Positions 8,608-16,047 of a stretch of 64,000 bases of DNA are shown in pieces. The translations under genes were made by a program, and so were the position numbers. The notes under the pieces are model-generated. The model did no database searches. It saw only the letters and a program-made list of their open reading frames with translations, and was not told the origin of the DNA. Source of the DNA: VRUE01 sp963702175 (lineage in GTDB: Bacteria > Actinomycetota > Thermoleophilia > Solirubrobacterales > 70-9); the NCBI GenBank assembly GCA_963702175.1, contig OY969721.1:1178001-1242000 (forward strand), given 5' to 3'. Numbering within the stretch: position 1 is the stretch's first letter; every line of letters begins with the position of its first letter.

Positions 8608-8796
8608 ATGACGCGTGCGGAGGCAAAGCAGACCGCAAAGCACCAACGTCGGCAAGCAGACCAAGCCGAAGCGCAGCGAGGAGCAGAGGACGAGCCCAAG
8701 ATGGCTGAGCTCCCGGAATCTTGGCGGCGGTTTCCGTCGGGCGAGCCGGTCCCTAACTGGGTTGCTGCCCTCGATGAGGCTCGGCGGGGCCGGTAG
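8608..8796 (+). CDS. Small hypothetical protein of the island
   Basis: 62 residues from the ATG at 8608, with a GGCGGGG stretch just upstream. The N-terminal half is a charged Gln/Arg/Ala-rich helix; the C-terminal half carries a compact motif WRRFPSGEPVPNWVAALDEA. I recall a similar Trp-x-Pro-x-Gly-x-Pro-x-P-x-Trp-Val tail in small actinobacterial proteins next to toxin-antitoxin genes, but cannot assign a function. An upstream TTG at 8542 is possible and has no ribosome site. It ends 42 bases before the antitoxin gene. Confidence 0.5.
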   Translation: MTRAEAKQTAKHQRRQADQAEAQRGAEDEPKMAELPESWRRFPSGEPVPNWVAALDEARRGR

Positions 8797-8838
8797 ATGG
8801 CTTCAGGGATCGCAGAAGCGAGCGGTACCATCCAAGCG

Positions 8839-9033
8839 ATGACAGCCAAGGAAAAGCTTCTCCAGCAAGCACCTCAATGGAATGACGCGCAGGCAACCGC
8901 CGCGCTCCGCGTAGTCGAGGCGCACGACGAGCTGGCGTCGTACCTCGACGAGAAAGCTCTTTCGGCCAACGAGCGAGAGGACCGCTGGGCAACAGCGAAT
9001 GCCCGCGAGGCAATCCGCGAGGAGCGGTGGTAG
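8839..9033 (+). CDS. Antitoxin of MazF-type pair
   Basis: 64 residues from the ATG at 8839 (MTAKEKLLQQAPQWNDAQAT). It is short, acidic and helical, and its stop codon overlaps the start of the toxin gene (9027-9033), the usual arrangement of a translationally coupled antitoxin. The N-terminus lacks an obvious AbrB or ribbon-helix-helix signature, so its class comes from context. It should bind and neutralise the MazF-like product. An in-frame ATG-less extension to 8797 exists but starts within the preceding gene's stop region. Confidence 0.7.
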   Translation: MTAKEKLLQQAPQWNDAQATAALRVVEAHDELASYLDEKALSANEREDRWATANAREAIREERW

Positions 9034-9347
9034 CCCGAGGCGAGGTCTGCTGGCTTGAGCTGGCAGAGGAGGGACGACGCCCGGTCTGCGTGCTTACCCG
9101 CGACGAGGCAATTCCGAAACTCCGAAACGTCGTCGTAGCGCTGGTCACCCGCACGATTCGCGGCATCGAAACCGAGGTTCAGCTTGACGCAAGCGACGGC
9201 ATGCCCCGCGAGTGCGCGATCAGCCTCGACAACCTGCGAACCGTGCCGAGAGCGCTCTTGGTCGAGCCGATCACGGAGCTTGGTTCCGACAAGATGACCG
9301 AAGTCTGCCGAGCCCTTGAGGCTGCGACTGGCTGCCGTGCTCAGTGA
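9027..9347 (+). CDS. MazF/PemK family endoribonuclease toxin
   Basis: 106 residues starting at a GTG with a GGAG site at 9021-9024. The family core is clear: RGEVCWLELAEEGRRPVCVL at the N-terminus (substrate loop and beta strands), VVVALVTRTIRG, then ISLDNLRTVPRALL, matching the conserved Ser/Thr-Asp-x-(I/L)-R region. MazF/PemK toxins cleave single-stranded RNA at short motifs and cause growth arrest. The gene overlaps the antitoxin by seven bases. It is the probable reason the decayed island persists. Confidence 0.85.
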   Translation: MVARGEVCWLELAEEGRRPVCVLTRDEAIPKLRNVVVALVTRTIRGIETEVQLDASDGMPRECAISLDNLRTVPRALLVEPITELGSDKMTEVCRALEAATGCRAQ

Positions 9348-10025
9348 ACGCGAGCCGTGACGATTTCGGCGGAATCCCCAAAGTTTCTTGCCGAGCTTTG
9401 GCTGGATGTTCTTCGTAACCATCTTCCTGACCTCGGAAGCTTCAACCTCGCCAGGCCCGTAGCCTGGGATCAGCGTCGGTGAGATCGGAGGCAGGTACCC
9501 TGCGCAACGGGTGGCGTGCTACCAGGTTGATGCATCCATTGCCTCTCAGAGTTGGCGATAGTGAAGGCATTGAGGTTCGCGGCGATTGCCTCGGAGCCTG
9601 AAATTGGTTCTTCTGCATCCGGAAGGTCTTGCCAGGTCATCAAGAGGGCGAGTGTGGGGGAGATTGGCACACGAACCTCCAGAAAATTGAGGCTCCAACC
9701 CCAGCCGAATTTGGTTCCGGACGCCGAGAATCGGCTTTCATGTGCCACCCAACAATCGGGTGGTCTGAGATGGCAAGCAGAGGTTAACCAGACACCAGCG
9801 CATAGAGCCGAAGATGTCCACCAACTTGTTTGCGAGGCTCATCATCCTGATGAGCCATTCCGTCTCGCTGAGCAGCCTTTCCTCTAGCTCGTTGATGGTC
9901 TTGGAGTGACCGGCAACCAGAGACCGTTGTGAAGAACAGGTTCGGGATTTCGACGCTGCTCTTCGATCGTCTTTCGAGCTTCTTCCTCCCGCCATTTCTT
10001 CCATCGCGGACCCCGAACTAGCTGG
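9348..10025. other. Long stretch without a supported gene (decayed DNA)
   Basis: No ORF here has convincing coding character; short open frames on both strands overlap and change phase. A minus-strand frame around 9360-9470 reads like a real protein tail (YGPGEVEASEVRKMV) but has no start and meets a stop upstream. The stretch has lower GC and less codon periodicity than its surroundings, as expected for decaying island DNA. Confidence 0.6.
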
Positions 10026-10229
10026 AACGCGAAGAGCTCGGGCGACCCGCGTGAAATGCAGGCCGGTCTCCTAGGCGATGTCGCGCATCGAGAGACCCGC
10101 TGCTCGTGCCTGTTCGAAGCTCTTGCGGCGAACCTTGCGCGCTCGCTCGTGCTGATCGCCCGTACGCTCGAAATCCGACTGCGCACGGCGCACCGCCTTT
10201 CGTGCTTTGGCCTCCGCGTCGTTCGCCAT
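10026..10229 (-). pseudogene. Helix-turn-helix small protein broken by an in-frame TAG
   Basis: From the ATG at 10229 the frame encodes 52 residues: a charged helix (KARKAVRRAQSDFER) followed by QARAAGLSMRDIA, then TAG at 10071-10073, then the frame continues ETGLHFTRVARALRV. The two sides join into one plausible HTH of the common small actinobacterial type (AGLSLREIA-ATGLSHTRV), so the stop falls inside the recognition region. Either a nonsense mutation inactivated the gene or the 52-residue peptide is a remnant. It belongs to the relic island. Confidence 0.6.
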
Positions 10230-10393
10230 CTGCGTTGGACCCTATTCGGCCCCGCAGAATGAGACCAGGATGAAACCACGGCCGCCCGGAACGGAGCAGA
10301 ACGCCCTGGAAGCGCGCGGAAACGCCGAATCGAGAGACGGCGGCCGATTCGGCTCTGCACCGGGAAATACACGGCCTCGTCCGGAACAACGAG

Positions 10394-10445
10394 GAACGCG
10401 CCCGACAGGATTCGAACCTGTGACCTTCGGTTTCGTAGACCGACG
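10394..10445. repeat. attL-like repeat within tRNA-Arg
   Basis: Identical over 52 bp to 8379-8430 (offset 2015). The copy is part of the complete tRNA gene, showing that integration rebuilt an intact tRNA. Confidence 0.85.
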
Positions 10446-10470
10446 CTCTATCCAACTGAGCTACGGGCGC
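10397..10470 (-). tRNA. tRNA-Arg(ACG)
   Basis: A 74-nt cloverleaf: acceptor GCGCCCG pairing with CGGGCGC, 4-bp D stem, anticodon stem TCGGT/ACCGA with loop CTACGAA (anticodon ACG, read as ICG), 5-bp T stem ACAGG/CCTGT with loop TTCGAAT. Discriminator is G and no CCA is encoded. It decodes CGU/CGC/CGA arginine codons. Its 3' end is the integration target of the adjacent relic element. Confidence 0.95.
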
Positions 10471-10520
10471 GGGTTGCCGGGCGGAGGCCCGGAGGGGCGA
10501 TTCTAAGGGGCTCGGGGGCG

Positions 10521-10985
10521 CTAGGCGGGCTTGGCGGGCTGATTGAGGCGGACGTGCCACTGGATCGTGGCGGTGGCGACGCGCAGACCGGAGGCGTCCG
10601 AGAGCTCGACCTCGCAGGGAAAGACGACCTTGCCCTCGGCATCGAGGGTGGCGAGGGCCTCCTCCGCGGGGACGCCGAGCTTCGCCTTGGCCTCGATCGG
10701 GCCCTTGGCGATCTTCTTGTAGGCGATCTCAGCGCTGCGGGCGAGCGGAGTGACGTCGCCCATGCGCTCGGCGAAAGCGCCCACGAAGGCGGCGCCCGAG
10801 GCGGTCTCGGCCACCGTGAAGAGCGCGCCGGCGTGCTGGGAGCCGACGTGGTTACCGAGCTCCGGGCGCTCGGGGAGGCGAACCGTCGCCTCGCCCGGAC
10901 CGACACTGGTGATCTCCAGCCCCAGGAAGCCCGCGAAGGGCACCGCCTGGGTCATCCCCTGCGCTATCGCGTCGTAGTCGACCAT
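10521..10985 (-). CDS. Hotdog-fold thioesterase (DUF4442/PaaI-like)
   Basis: 154 residues. The pattern GNHVGSQHAGALFTVAETASG is the long hotdog helix with the catalytic-region His/Asn and Glu seen in PaaI/DUF4442 thioesterases, and the C-terminal strands end in TIQWHVRLNQP. Such enzymes hydrolyse acyl-CoA or related thioesters in the cytoplasm; the acyl group is not predictable. It lies 25 bases from the truncated enoyl-CoA hydratase on the same strand, suggesting a former acyl-CoA context. Confidence 0.75.
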   Translation of the reverse strand: MVDYDAIAQGMTQAVPFAGFLGLEITSVGPGEATVRLPERPELGNHVGSQHAGALFTVAETASGAAFVGAFAERMGDVTPLARSAEIAYKKIAKGPIEAKAKLGVPAEEALATLDAEGKVVFPCEVELSDASGLRVATATIQWHVRLNQPAKPA

Positions 10986-11010
10986 CGGCTCGGGACCCTA
11001 TCCCGTTCCC

Positions 11011-11556
11011 TCAACGGCCCTCGAACTCGGCGGGGCCGGGGCCCTGCTCGAGGAAGGTCTTGACCGCCCGCTGCAGGTCCTCGGTCGCAAACAGCTCGGC
11101 GGCCTCGGTGCGGATCGTCTCGTCCGCCGCGGGGACGCCGCCTTCGCGGAAGCGACGCAACACGCGCTTGGTCATCGCGTGCGCCTTGGTCGGGCCGGCA
11201 GCCAGCTCGACAGCAAGCTCGCGTGCCCGGGCGTCGAACTCGTCGTCCTCGAAGACGAGGTTGACGTCGCCCCAGCGCTCCAGCTCCTCCGCCCCGAACA
11301 GGTCGCCGCTCATCACGAACTGGGCGGCGCGGCCGCTGCCGGCGCGCTCGGCGAGGCGCTGGGTCCCGCCCATCGACGGGGTCAGGCCGACCACCTTCTC
11401 GACCAGGCCGAACTTGGCCGAGCGGGCGGCGACAATAAGGTCGCAGCCGAGCGCCAGCTCGAAGGCGGCGGTCAAGGTGAGAGCGTGCGCGGCAAAGACG
11501 ACCGGCAGCGGCAGGGCTTCGACCCGTTCGACCGTGCCGATCAGCTCGTCCCGAGA
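11011..11556 (-). pseudogene. Enoyl-CoA hydratase/isomerase, N-terminally truncated
   Basis: The frame encodes the C-terminal two thirds of a crotonase: ELALGCDLIVAARSAKFGL, GLTPSMGGTQRLAERAG, then the helical tail to EQGPGPAEFEGR. Homology-like sequence starts near 11556 (SRDELIGTVERVEAL); the first 70-90 residues, including the first oxyanion-hole strand, are missing, and there is no in-frame ATG or GTG between there and the pyruvate kinase stop. The second oxyanion glycine region reads LTLTAAF rather than a Gly-Gly motif. The likeliest reading is a 5' deletion next to pyk; a TTG inside the fold is the only start. Confidence 0.65.
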
Positions 11557-11639
11557 ACCAACCGGCCTGGTCGGACGCCAACCGTCGACCGTGGGCCCGA
11601 CATTGACAGTGAGACGAACCCTAGTTCCCGGCTTTCGCC

Positions 11640-13052
11640 TCAGGGCACGCGGTGGACCTCGAAGAGGTTGGTGCCCAGCTCCTGCTCCGGCAGGCCGGCC
11701 GTGACCGCGATCAGCTCGCCCGACTTGGCGATGCCGTGCTCGGCGGCAAGGGTGGCGCACTTGTCGAGCAGCCCGCGGACCTCGGTCGGGTGCTCGCTGA
11801 GCACCGCGGTCACCCCGAACAGCAGGTTGAGGCGACGGACGGTCTCGATCCGCGGCGAGACCGCCAGCACCGGCACCTTGGGCCGGTGGGCGGAGACGAG
11901 CCGCGCGGTGCGGCCACTCGTGGTCGGCACGACCAGCGCCGCCAGGCCGAGCCGGTAGACCGCCCCCACGGCCCCCTGCGCCACCGAGTCGGCGACGTCC
12001 TGGGTCGCCTGATCGGTGCGGCCGAAGAGCCAATCGCCGTAGGGCAGGTCGGGCTCGGTCGCGTGCGCAATCTGGTCCATCACCTCCACTGCCTCGATCG
12101 GGTGGCGACCCACCGCCGTCTCCTCGGAGAGCATCACGGCGTCAGTGCCGTCGAAGATCGCGTTGGCGACGTCGGTCACCTCGGCCCGGGTCGGGCGGCG
12201 GGCGGTGACCATCGAGGCCAGCATCTGGGTCGCGGTAATCACCGGCTTCGAGCGCTTGCCCGCGGCGCGGATTAGGCGCTTCTGGACGACCGGGACCTCG
12301 GCCAGCGGCAGCTCGATCCCGAGGTCGCCGCGCGCCACCATGATCCCGCCAGTCGCGGCGCGGACGATCTCCTCAGCGTTCTCGGCCGCCTGCTGCTTCT
12401 CGATCTTCGCGATCAGCGGCATGCCGGAGTCGAGCGCACTCAGGTGCTGCGTGACCGGCTCCAGGTCCGCGGCGGAAGAGACGAAGGAGACGGCGAGCAT
12501 GTCGATCCCATGCTCGACCGCGAACTCAACCCAGCCCATGTCGCCGTCGGTGGCGGCGGGGCCGGTGACGCCGGGGACGTTCATCCCCTTATGGGAGGAG
12601 AGCGTGCCCCCCACCTCGACCTCGCACTCAACCTCGCCGTTATCGGGCTCGCAGACCCGCAGCCGGATCGCACCGTCGGCCAGGTAGACCAACTCATCCT
12701 CGCGCAGCGCCGTGACCCCGGGCCAGTCGACCGGAATCGTCTCCTCGTCGCCCTCGACCGCGCGCGCGGTCAGCCTCACGTGCTTGCCGGCCTCTAGCTC
12801 GGCAACGTCGCCGCGCAGCTCGCCGATGCGCAGCTTTGGCCCCGGCAGGTCACCGAGCACCGCGACCTCGCGCCCGGCCCGCTCGGCGGCGGCGCGGATC
12901 GACTCGATCGTCCGCGCATGGCGATCGCGGTCGGCGTGTGAGAAATTGAGCCGGAGAACGTCGGTGCCGGCCTCGATCAAGCGTGCCAGGACGTCGCCGT
13001 CCCAGGTCGCCGGGCCGACCGTGGCGATGATCTTGGTGCGCCTGTCCCGCAT
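11640..13052 (-). CDS. pyk: Pyruvate kinase
   Basis: 470 residues, normal for the enzyme. It transfers phosphate from phosphoenolpyruvate to ADP, the last step of glycolysis. Visible motifs: TKIIATVGPAT at the N-terminus, LRLNFSH, GDLPGPKLRIG, the B-domain insertion (about 75-160), LIAKIEKQQA with the catalytic Lys, VARGDLGIELP and the family signature region ITATQMLASM, then EETAVGRHPIEAV. The C-terminal domain is complete. Upstream on the opposite strand a P450 gene diverges. Confidence 0.97.
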   Translation of the reverse strand: MRDRRTKIIATVGPATWDGDVLARLIEAGTDVLRLNFSHADRDRHARTIESIRAAAERAGREVAVLGDLPGPKLRIGELRGDVAELEAGKHVRLTARAVEGDEETIPVDWPGVTALREDELVYLADGAIRLRVCEPDNGEVECEVEVGGTLSSHKGMNVPGVTGPAATDGDMGWVEFAVEHGIDMLAVSFVSSAADLEPVTQHLSALDSGMPLIAKIEKQQAAENAEEIVRAATGGIMVARGDLGIELPLAEVPVVQKRLIRAAGKRSKPVITATQMLASMVTARRPTRAEVTDVANAIFDGTDAVMLSEETAVGRHPIEAVEVMDQIAHATEPDLPYGDWLFGRTDQATQDVADSVAQGAVGAVYRLGLAALVVPTTSGRTARLVSAHRPKVPVLAVSPRIETVRRLNLLFGVTAVLSEHPTEVRGLLDKCATLAAEHGIAKSGELIAVTAGLPEQELGTNLFEVHRVP

Positions 13053-13085
13053 GCTCTTGACTGTAGAGAGTGGAAAAGGCGTTCT

Positions 13086-14573
13086 GTGAATAAACGATCA
13101 CGCAATGACCTCGACATCGATCTGTGTAACACTGGTCTCGTGACCAACGCCGTCGCTGAGCGCGCCAAGGACGACGAGCAGCCGGCAGCCGCAGGGCTGG
13201 TCGGAGAGGCCCCCGCCTCCCCCGCCGGCCCGCTCGCACCTGAGGAGCTGGCCGGCCTCCCCAAACCGCCGGTCGTGCCGCTGCCGCGCGCTCTCCAGAT
13301 GGTGCGCTTCAACCAGCGCCAGATCGAGTACGTCTTCCGCGCCCGCCGCCTCTACGGCGAGGTCTTCCGCATGCGCACCATGCTCCCGGGCGGACCGGTG
13401 GTAACCAGCCACCCCGACCACGTGCGCTCGCTCTTCACCGCCAGCCCCGAGCAGGCGCCCTCGCTGACCGGCGAGTCGCCGCTGCGGCCGATCCTCGGCC
13501 CCAACTCGGTTCTCACCGCGGTCGGCTCTCGCCACATGCGCCAGCGCAAGCTGCTCCTACCGCCCTTCCACGGCGAGGCGATCGAGCGCTACACGCAGAT
13601 AATCGCCGACGCCACCGAACGCGAGATCGACCGCTGGCCGCTCAACCGTCCCTTCGCGCTGGCGCCGCGGACGCAGGCGATCACCCTCGACGTGATCATG
13701 GCGGGGATCTTCGGCATCGAGGGCAAGCCCGAGCGCGGCACCCCCGAGAGCCGGCTGCGCTACGCGATCAGGCGCCTGGTCCAGGCCTCGACCTGGCCGA
13801 TCGCCCAGGTGGGGGAGCTGATGAACCTCACCCGCGACGAGCCGATCGGCCTGATCCGCCTCGGCCTCGACGTCCTCGACCGCGCCACCTACGGCGTGAT
13901 CGAGGCGCGGCGACGCGACCAGCACCTCGACGAGCGCCGCGACATCCTCTCGATCCTGCTCCAGGCGACGACCGAGGACGGCGAGACCCTGAGCGACAAA
14001 GAAGTGCGCGACGAGCTGCTCACGCTCGTCCTCGCCGGCCATGAGACCACCGCCAACTCGCTGGCCTGGACCTGGGAGCGCTTGGTCCGCAACCCGGCCG
14101 CCCACGAGGCGCTGCGCGAGGCCGTCCGCAGCGGCGACGGCGCCGAGGAGCAGGTCGAGGCGACGATCATCGAGAGCATGCGCTCACGCCCGGTTGTGCC
14201 GATGATCGGCCGCCGGGTGATGGTCCCCTGGCGCCTCGGCGAGTGCGCGGTCTCGGCAGACACCCCGGTGACGATGAGCATCCTCCTCGTCCACCACCGT
14301 GAGGACCTCTACCCCGAGCCGTTCGAGTTCCGCCCCGAGCGCTGGCTCGGCCGCAAACCGGGGACCTATGAGTGGATTCCCTTCGGCGGCGGCATCCGCC
14401 GCTGCCTCGGGGCCGCCCTGGCGATGGCCGAGCAGCGCGTCGTCCTCGAGGCGATGGCCCGCCGCCTCGATCTTGAGGCCACCGAGCCGGAGCCCGAGCG
14501 CGCCCTGCATCGCAACGTGACAATGATCCCCGCCCAAGGCGGCCGCGTCGCCATCCGCTCGCGCCTTGCGTAA
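13086..14573 (+). CDS. Cytochrome P450
   Basis: 495 residues. All P450 landmarks are present: I-helix LVLAGHETTANS, the K-helix ExxR in ESMR, the PERW segment, and the heme-thiolate loop FGGGIRRCLGAALA with the cysteine ligand. It is a soluble, class I-type bacterial monooxygenase that would need a ferredoxin and reductase; the 7Fe ferredoxin 18 kb away is a possible but unproven partner. GTG at 13086 has AAAGG upstream; GTG at 13140 (losing 18 polar residues) is a realistic alternative. Substrate unknown. Confidence 0.92.
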   Translation: MNKRSRNDLDIDLCNTGLVTNAVAERAKDDEQPAAAGLVGEAPASPAGPLAPEELAGLPKPPVVPLPRALQMVRFNQRQIEYVFRARRLYGEVFRMRTMLPGGPVVTSHPDHVRSLFTASPEQAPSLTGESPLRPILGPNSVLTAVGSRHMRQRKLLLPPFHGEAIERYTQIIADATEREIDRWPLNRPFALAPRTQAITLDVIMAGIFGIEGKPERGTPESRLRYAIRRLVQASTWPIAQVGELMNLTRDEPIGLIRLGLDVLDRATYGVIEARRRDQHLDERRDILSILLQATTEDGETLSDKEVRDELLTLVLAGHETTANSLAWTWERLVRNPAAHEALREAVRSGDGAEEQVEATIIESMRSRPVVPMIGRRVMVPWRLGECAVSADTPVTMSILLVHHREDLYPEPFEFRPERWLGRKPGTYEWIPFGGGIRRCLGAALAMAEQRVVLEAMARRLDLEATEPEPERALHRNVTMIPAQGGRVAIRSRLA

Positions 14574-14651
14574 GCAAGAGCGAGCTCCAGCGCTATCGCG
14601 GCTGGGGATGGCGAACTTGTGCTCCAGATAGCCGACCTGCTGAAACGATCC

Positions 14652-15650
14652 CTAAGAATTTGCGGAAAGGACTTCGGCTAGCTCCAGGCTGAGCAGCTGA
14701 CTGACGAAGAGGCTCAGTGCACTGGCGCGCCCGCCGACTTCGTCCCTCGTTGGACGCGGATATGCGCCATGAAAAAGCTGCCCCCGGAGCGCGTAGCACG
14801 TCGTGAAGAACCGATCCGGCGTTTCATCCATGAATTTCCGGTTACCCAGCCGAAGTGCGAGCCTACGGCCCGCTTGGTTAATCGACTCACATCGCAACCA
14901 GTTCAAACTCCCGATGAGCGACTGAACCTCGGCGTCTGGCAGGCCGGAAGCTTGAGTCTGCTCTATCAGCGCATCAACATGACTGCGGACGGGGTCATGC
15001 CGAGGCTCTAGCTCAATCAGCGTCTCAACGGCCATCATCAGCATCGCGAAGCGAGCATCAGGAGAACCCTTCTCTATGAACGAGGCGCTATAGAGGTCGT
15101 AAGCGAGTCGCGCGTGATCAGACATCACCGCGCCGACTGCCTCCGCCGCGTCAATCGCCTCCCTCAGTCGATGCTCTTGCACGCTACTGACTGCAACGGG
15201 GTTGCCGACATTTACGAACCGAGGCTGGGGCTCACACTCAAAGACCATAGTCCCATGCACGTCGTTTAGAACCGGGCTCCCGGGGCTGTCGCCAAGCAGT
15301 TTTCGTCCGTGCTTCGTGACGAAGCTACTCGGCGCCCTGTCGCCGAAGTCGGCACCAATATTGACCCACGCGAGAGCCTTTTCGAGAAGCCCGCGCCAGC
15401 GCTGAGCCTCACCCGCCTCGGCCTCGCTCGCAAACTTCCCACCGAGGAGCACGAGTTCGTTCGCTTCCTCAAGTGGGGTCTCCTTCGGGATGGCCTGTAG
15501 CCGGATTCCCTCACCATCGCCGCCATCCCTGAGGACTAGATACGACTGAGATGAGCTGATCCTCTCCCCCGGACTAAGGCGAAAACGAATACGAAAGCAG
15601 AACGGCATACGGAGATTGAATCGGGTCACTGCCGTGGACGGACCGATCAA
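14652..15650 (-). CDS. Apea-like HEPN domain protein
   Basis: 332 residues of lower-GC, accessory character. The N-terminal 150 residues are strand-rich with no family I recognise. The C-terminal half is an alpha-helical HEPN module (about 165-325) with the RX4H ribonuclease motif RGQLFH at 289-294 and the stretch CYALRGQLFHGAYPRP typical of Apea-like HEPN proteins, some of which act in phage defence or abortive infection. The absence of a partner such as MNT suggests a stand-alone effector or sensor. Role is inferred from fold only. Confidence 0.7.
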   Translation of the reverse strand: MIGPSTAVTRFNLRMPFCFRIRFRLSPGERISSSQSYLVLRDGGDGEGIRLQAIPKETPLEEANELVLLGGKFASEAEAGEAQRWRGLLEKALAWVNIGADFGDRAPSSFVTKHGRKLLGDSPGSPVLNDVHGTMVFECEPQPRFVNVGNPVAVSSVQEHRLREAIDAAEAVGAVMSDHARLAYDLYSASFIEKGSPDARFAMLMMAVETLIELEPRHDPVRSHVDALIEQTQASGLPDAEVQSLIGSLNWLRCESINQAGRRLALRLGNRKFMDETPDRFFTTCYALRGQLFHGAYPRPTRDEVGGRASALSLFVSQLLSLELAEVLSANS

Positions 15651-15738
15651 CCTTTCATGCCGGGTCTACATGGTAGACAGTGCTCGCGAGCGAGTTCGCC
15701 GCCCCCAACACGACTGACATCAAGCTATCGTCCCGACC

Positions 15739-15900
15739 ATGCACGACGACGTTCGTTCAGTGCTCGACTTTCTGGGCTCCTATATGGGAGGTGCGGCGGT
15801 CGGAATCGCCTGCGTCGTGTTTTTTGATGTTCCTATTGCGGTGGCGGCTGGGATCGGCGTGGTCGTGGGCTGGGTAGCAACCCTCGTGGTCCACAGCTGA
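15739..15900 (+). CDS. Putative 53-residue small membrane protein
   Basis: Starting MHDDVRSVLDFLGSYMG, the frame encodes one or two hydrophobic segments (GAAVGIACVVFFDVPIAVA, then GIGVVVGWVATLVV) and ends at TGA just before tRNA-Ser. Codon positions look coding, but no strong ribosome site is present. No family is recognised. It diverges from the HEPN gene with about 90 bases between starts, so it could be a membrane partner; that is speculative. Confidence 0.45.
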   Translation: MHDDVRSVLDFLGSYMGGAAVGIACVVFFDVPIAVAAGIGVVVGWVATLVVHS

Positions 15901-15911
15901 AAGCCTTCTAG

Positions 15912-16000
15912 CGGAGAGGGAGGGATTCGAACCCTCGAGAGAGCTTGCGCCCCCTACTCGCTTAGCAGGCGAGTGCCTTCAGCCACTCGGCCACCTCTCC
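15912..16000 (-). tRNA. tRNA-Ser(GCT)
   Basis: An 89-nt type II tRNA: acceptor GGAGAGG/CCTCTCC, anticodon arm CTCGC-CTGCTAA-GCGAG (anticodon GCT), long variable arm, T loop TTCGAAT. Discriminator G73 is as expected for serine; CCA is not encoded. It reads AGU/AGC codons. Confidence 0.95.
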
Positions 16001-16047
16001 GGGCGTTTTGATTGTAGGGCGATGGCCGGGATAGGCTGATCCGCGCG

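Larger units (their letters stand above)
8379..10445. mobile_element. Relic integrated element at tRNA-Arg
   Basis: The element lies between direct copies of the tRNA 3' end, on the 3' side of the intact tRNA, as expected for tyrosine-integrase islands. It holds a small hypothetical gene, a MazF toxin with its antitoxin, long non-coding or decayed DNA, and an HTH gene broken by a TAG codon. No integrase, excisionase or relaxase is visible in about 2.0 kb, so it is probably an internally deleted, immobile remnant retained with its toxin-antitoxin genes. Confidence 0.75.

Noticed and set aside
8242..8664. 140-codon minus-strand frame
   Set aside because: Crosses the att-like repeat and owes length to tRNA-derived bases; no start signals.
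10018..10560. 180-codon minus-strand frame with the AQLDRASVYETEGHRFES string
   Set aside because: This string is the classic translation of a tRNA gene, here tRNA-Arg.
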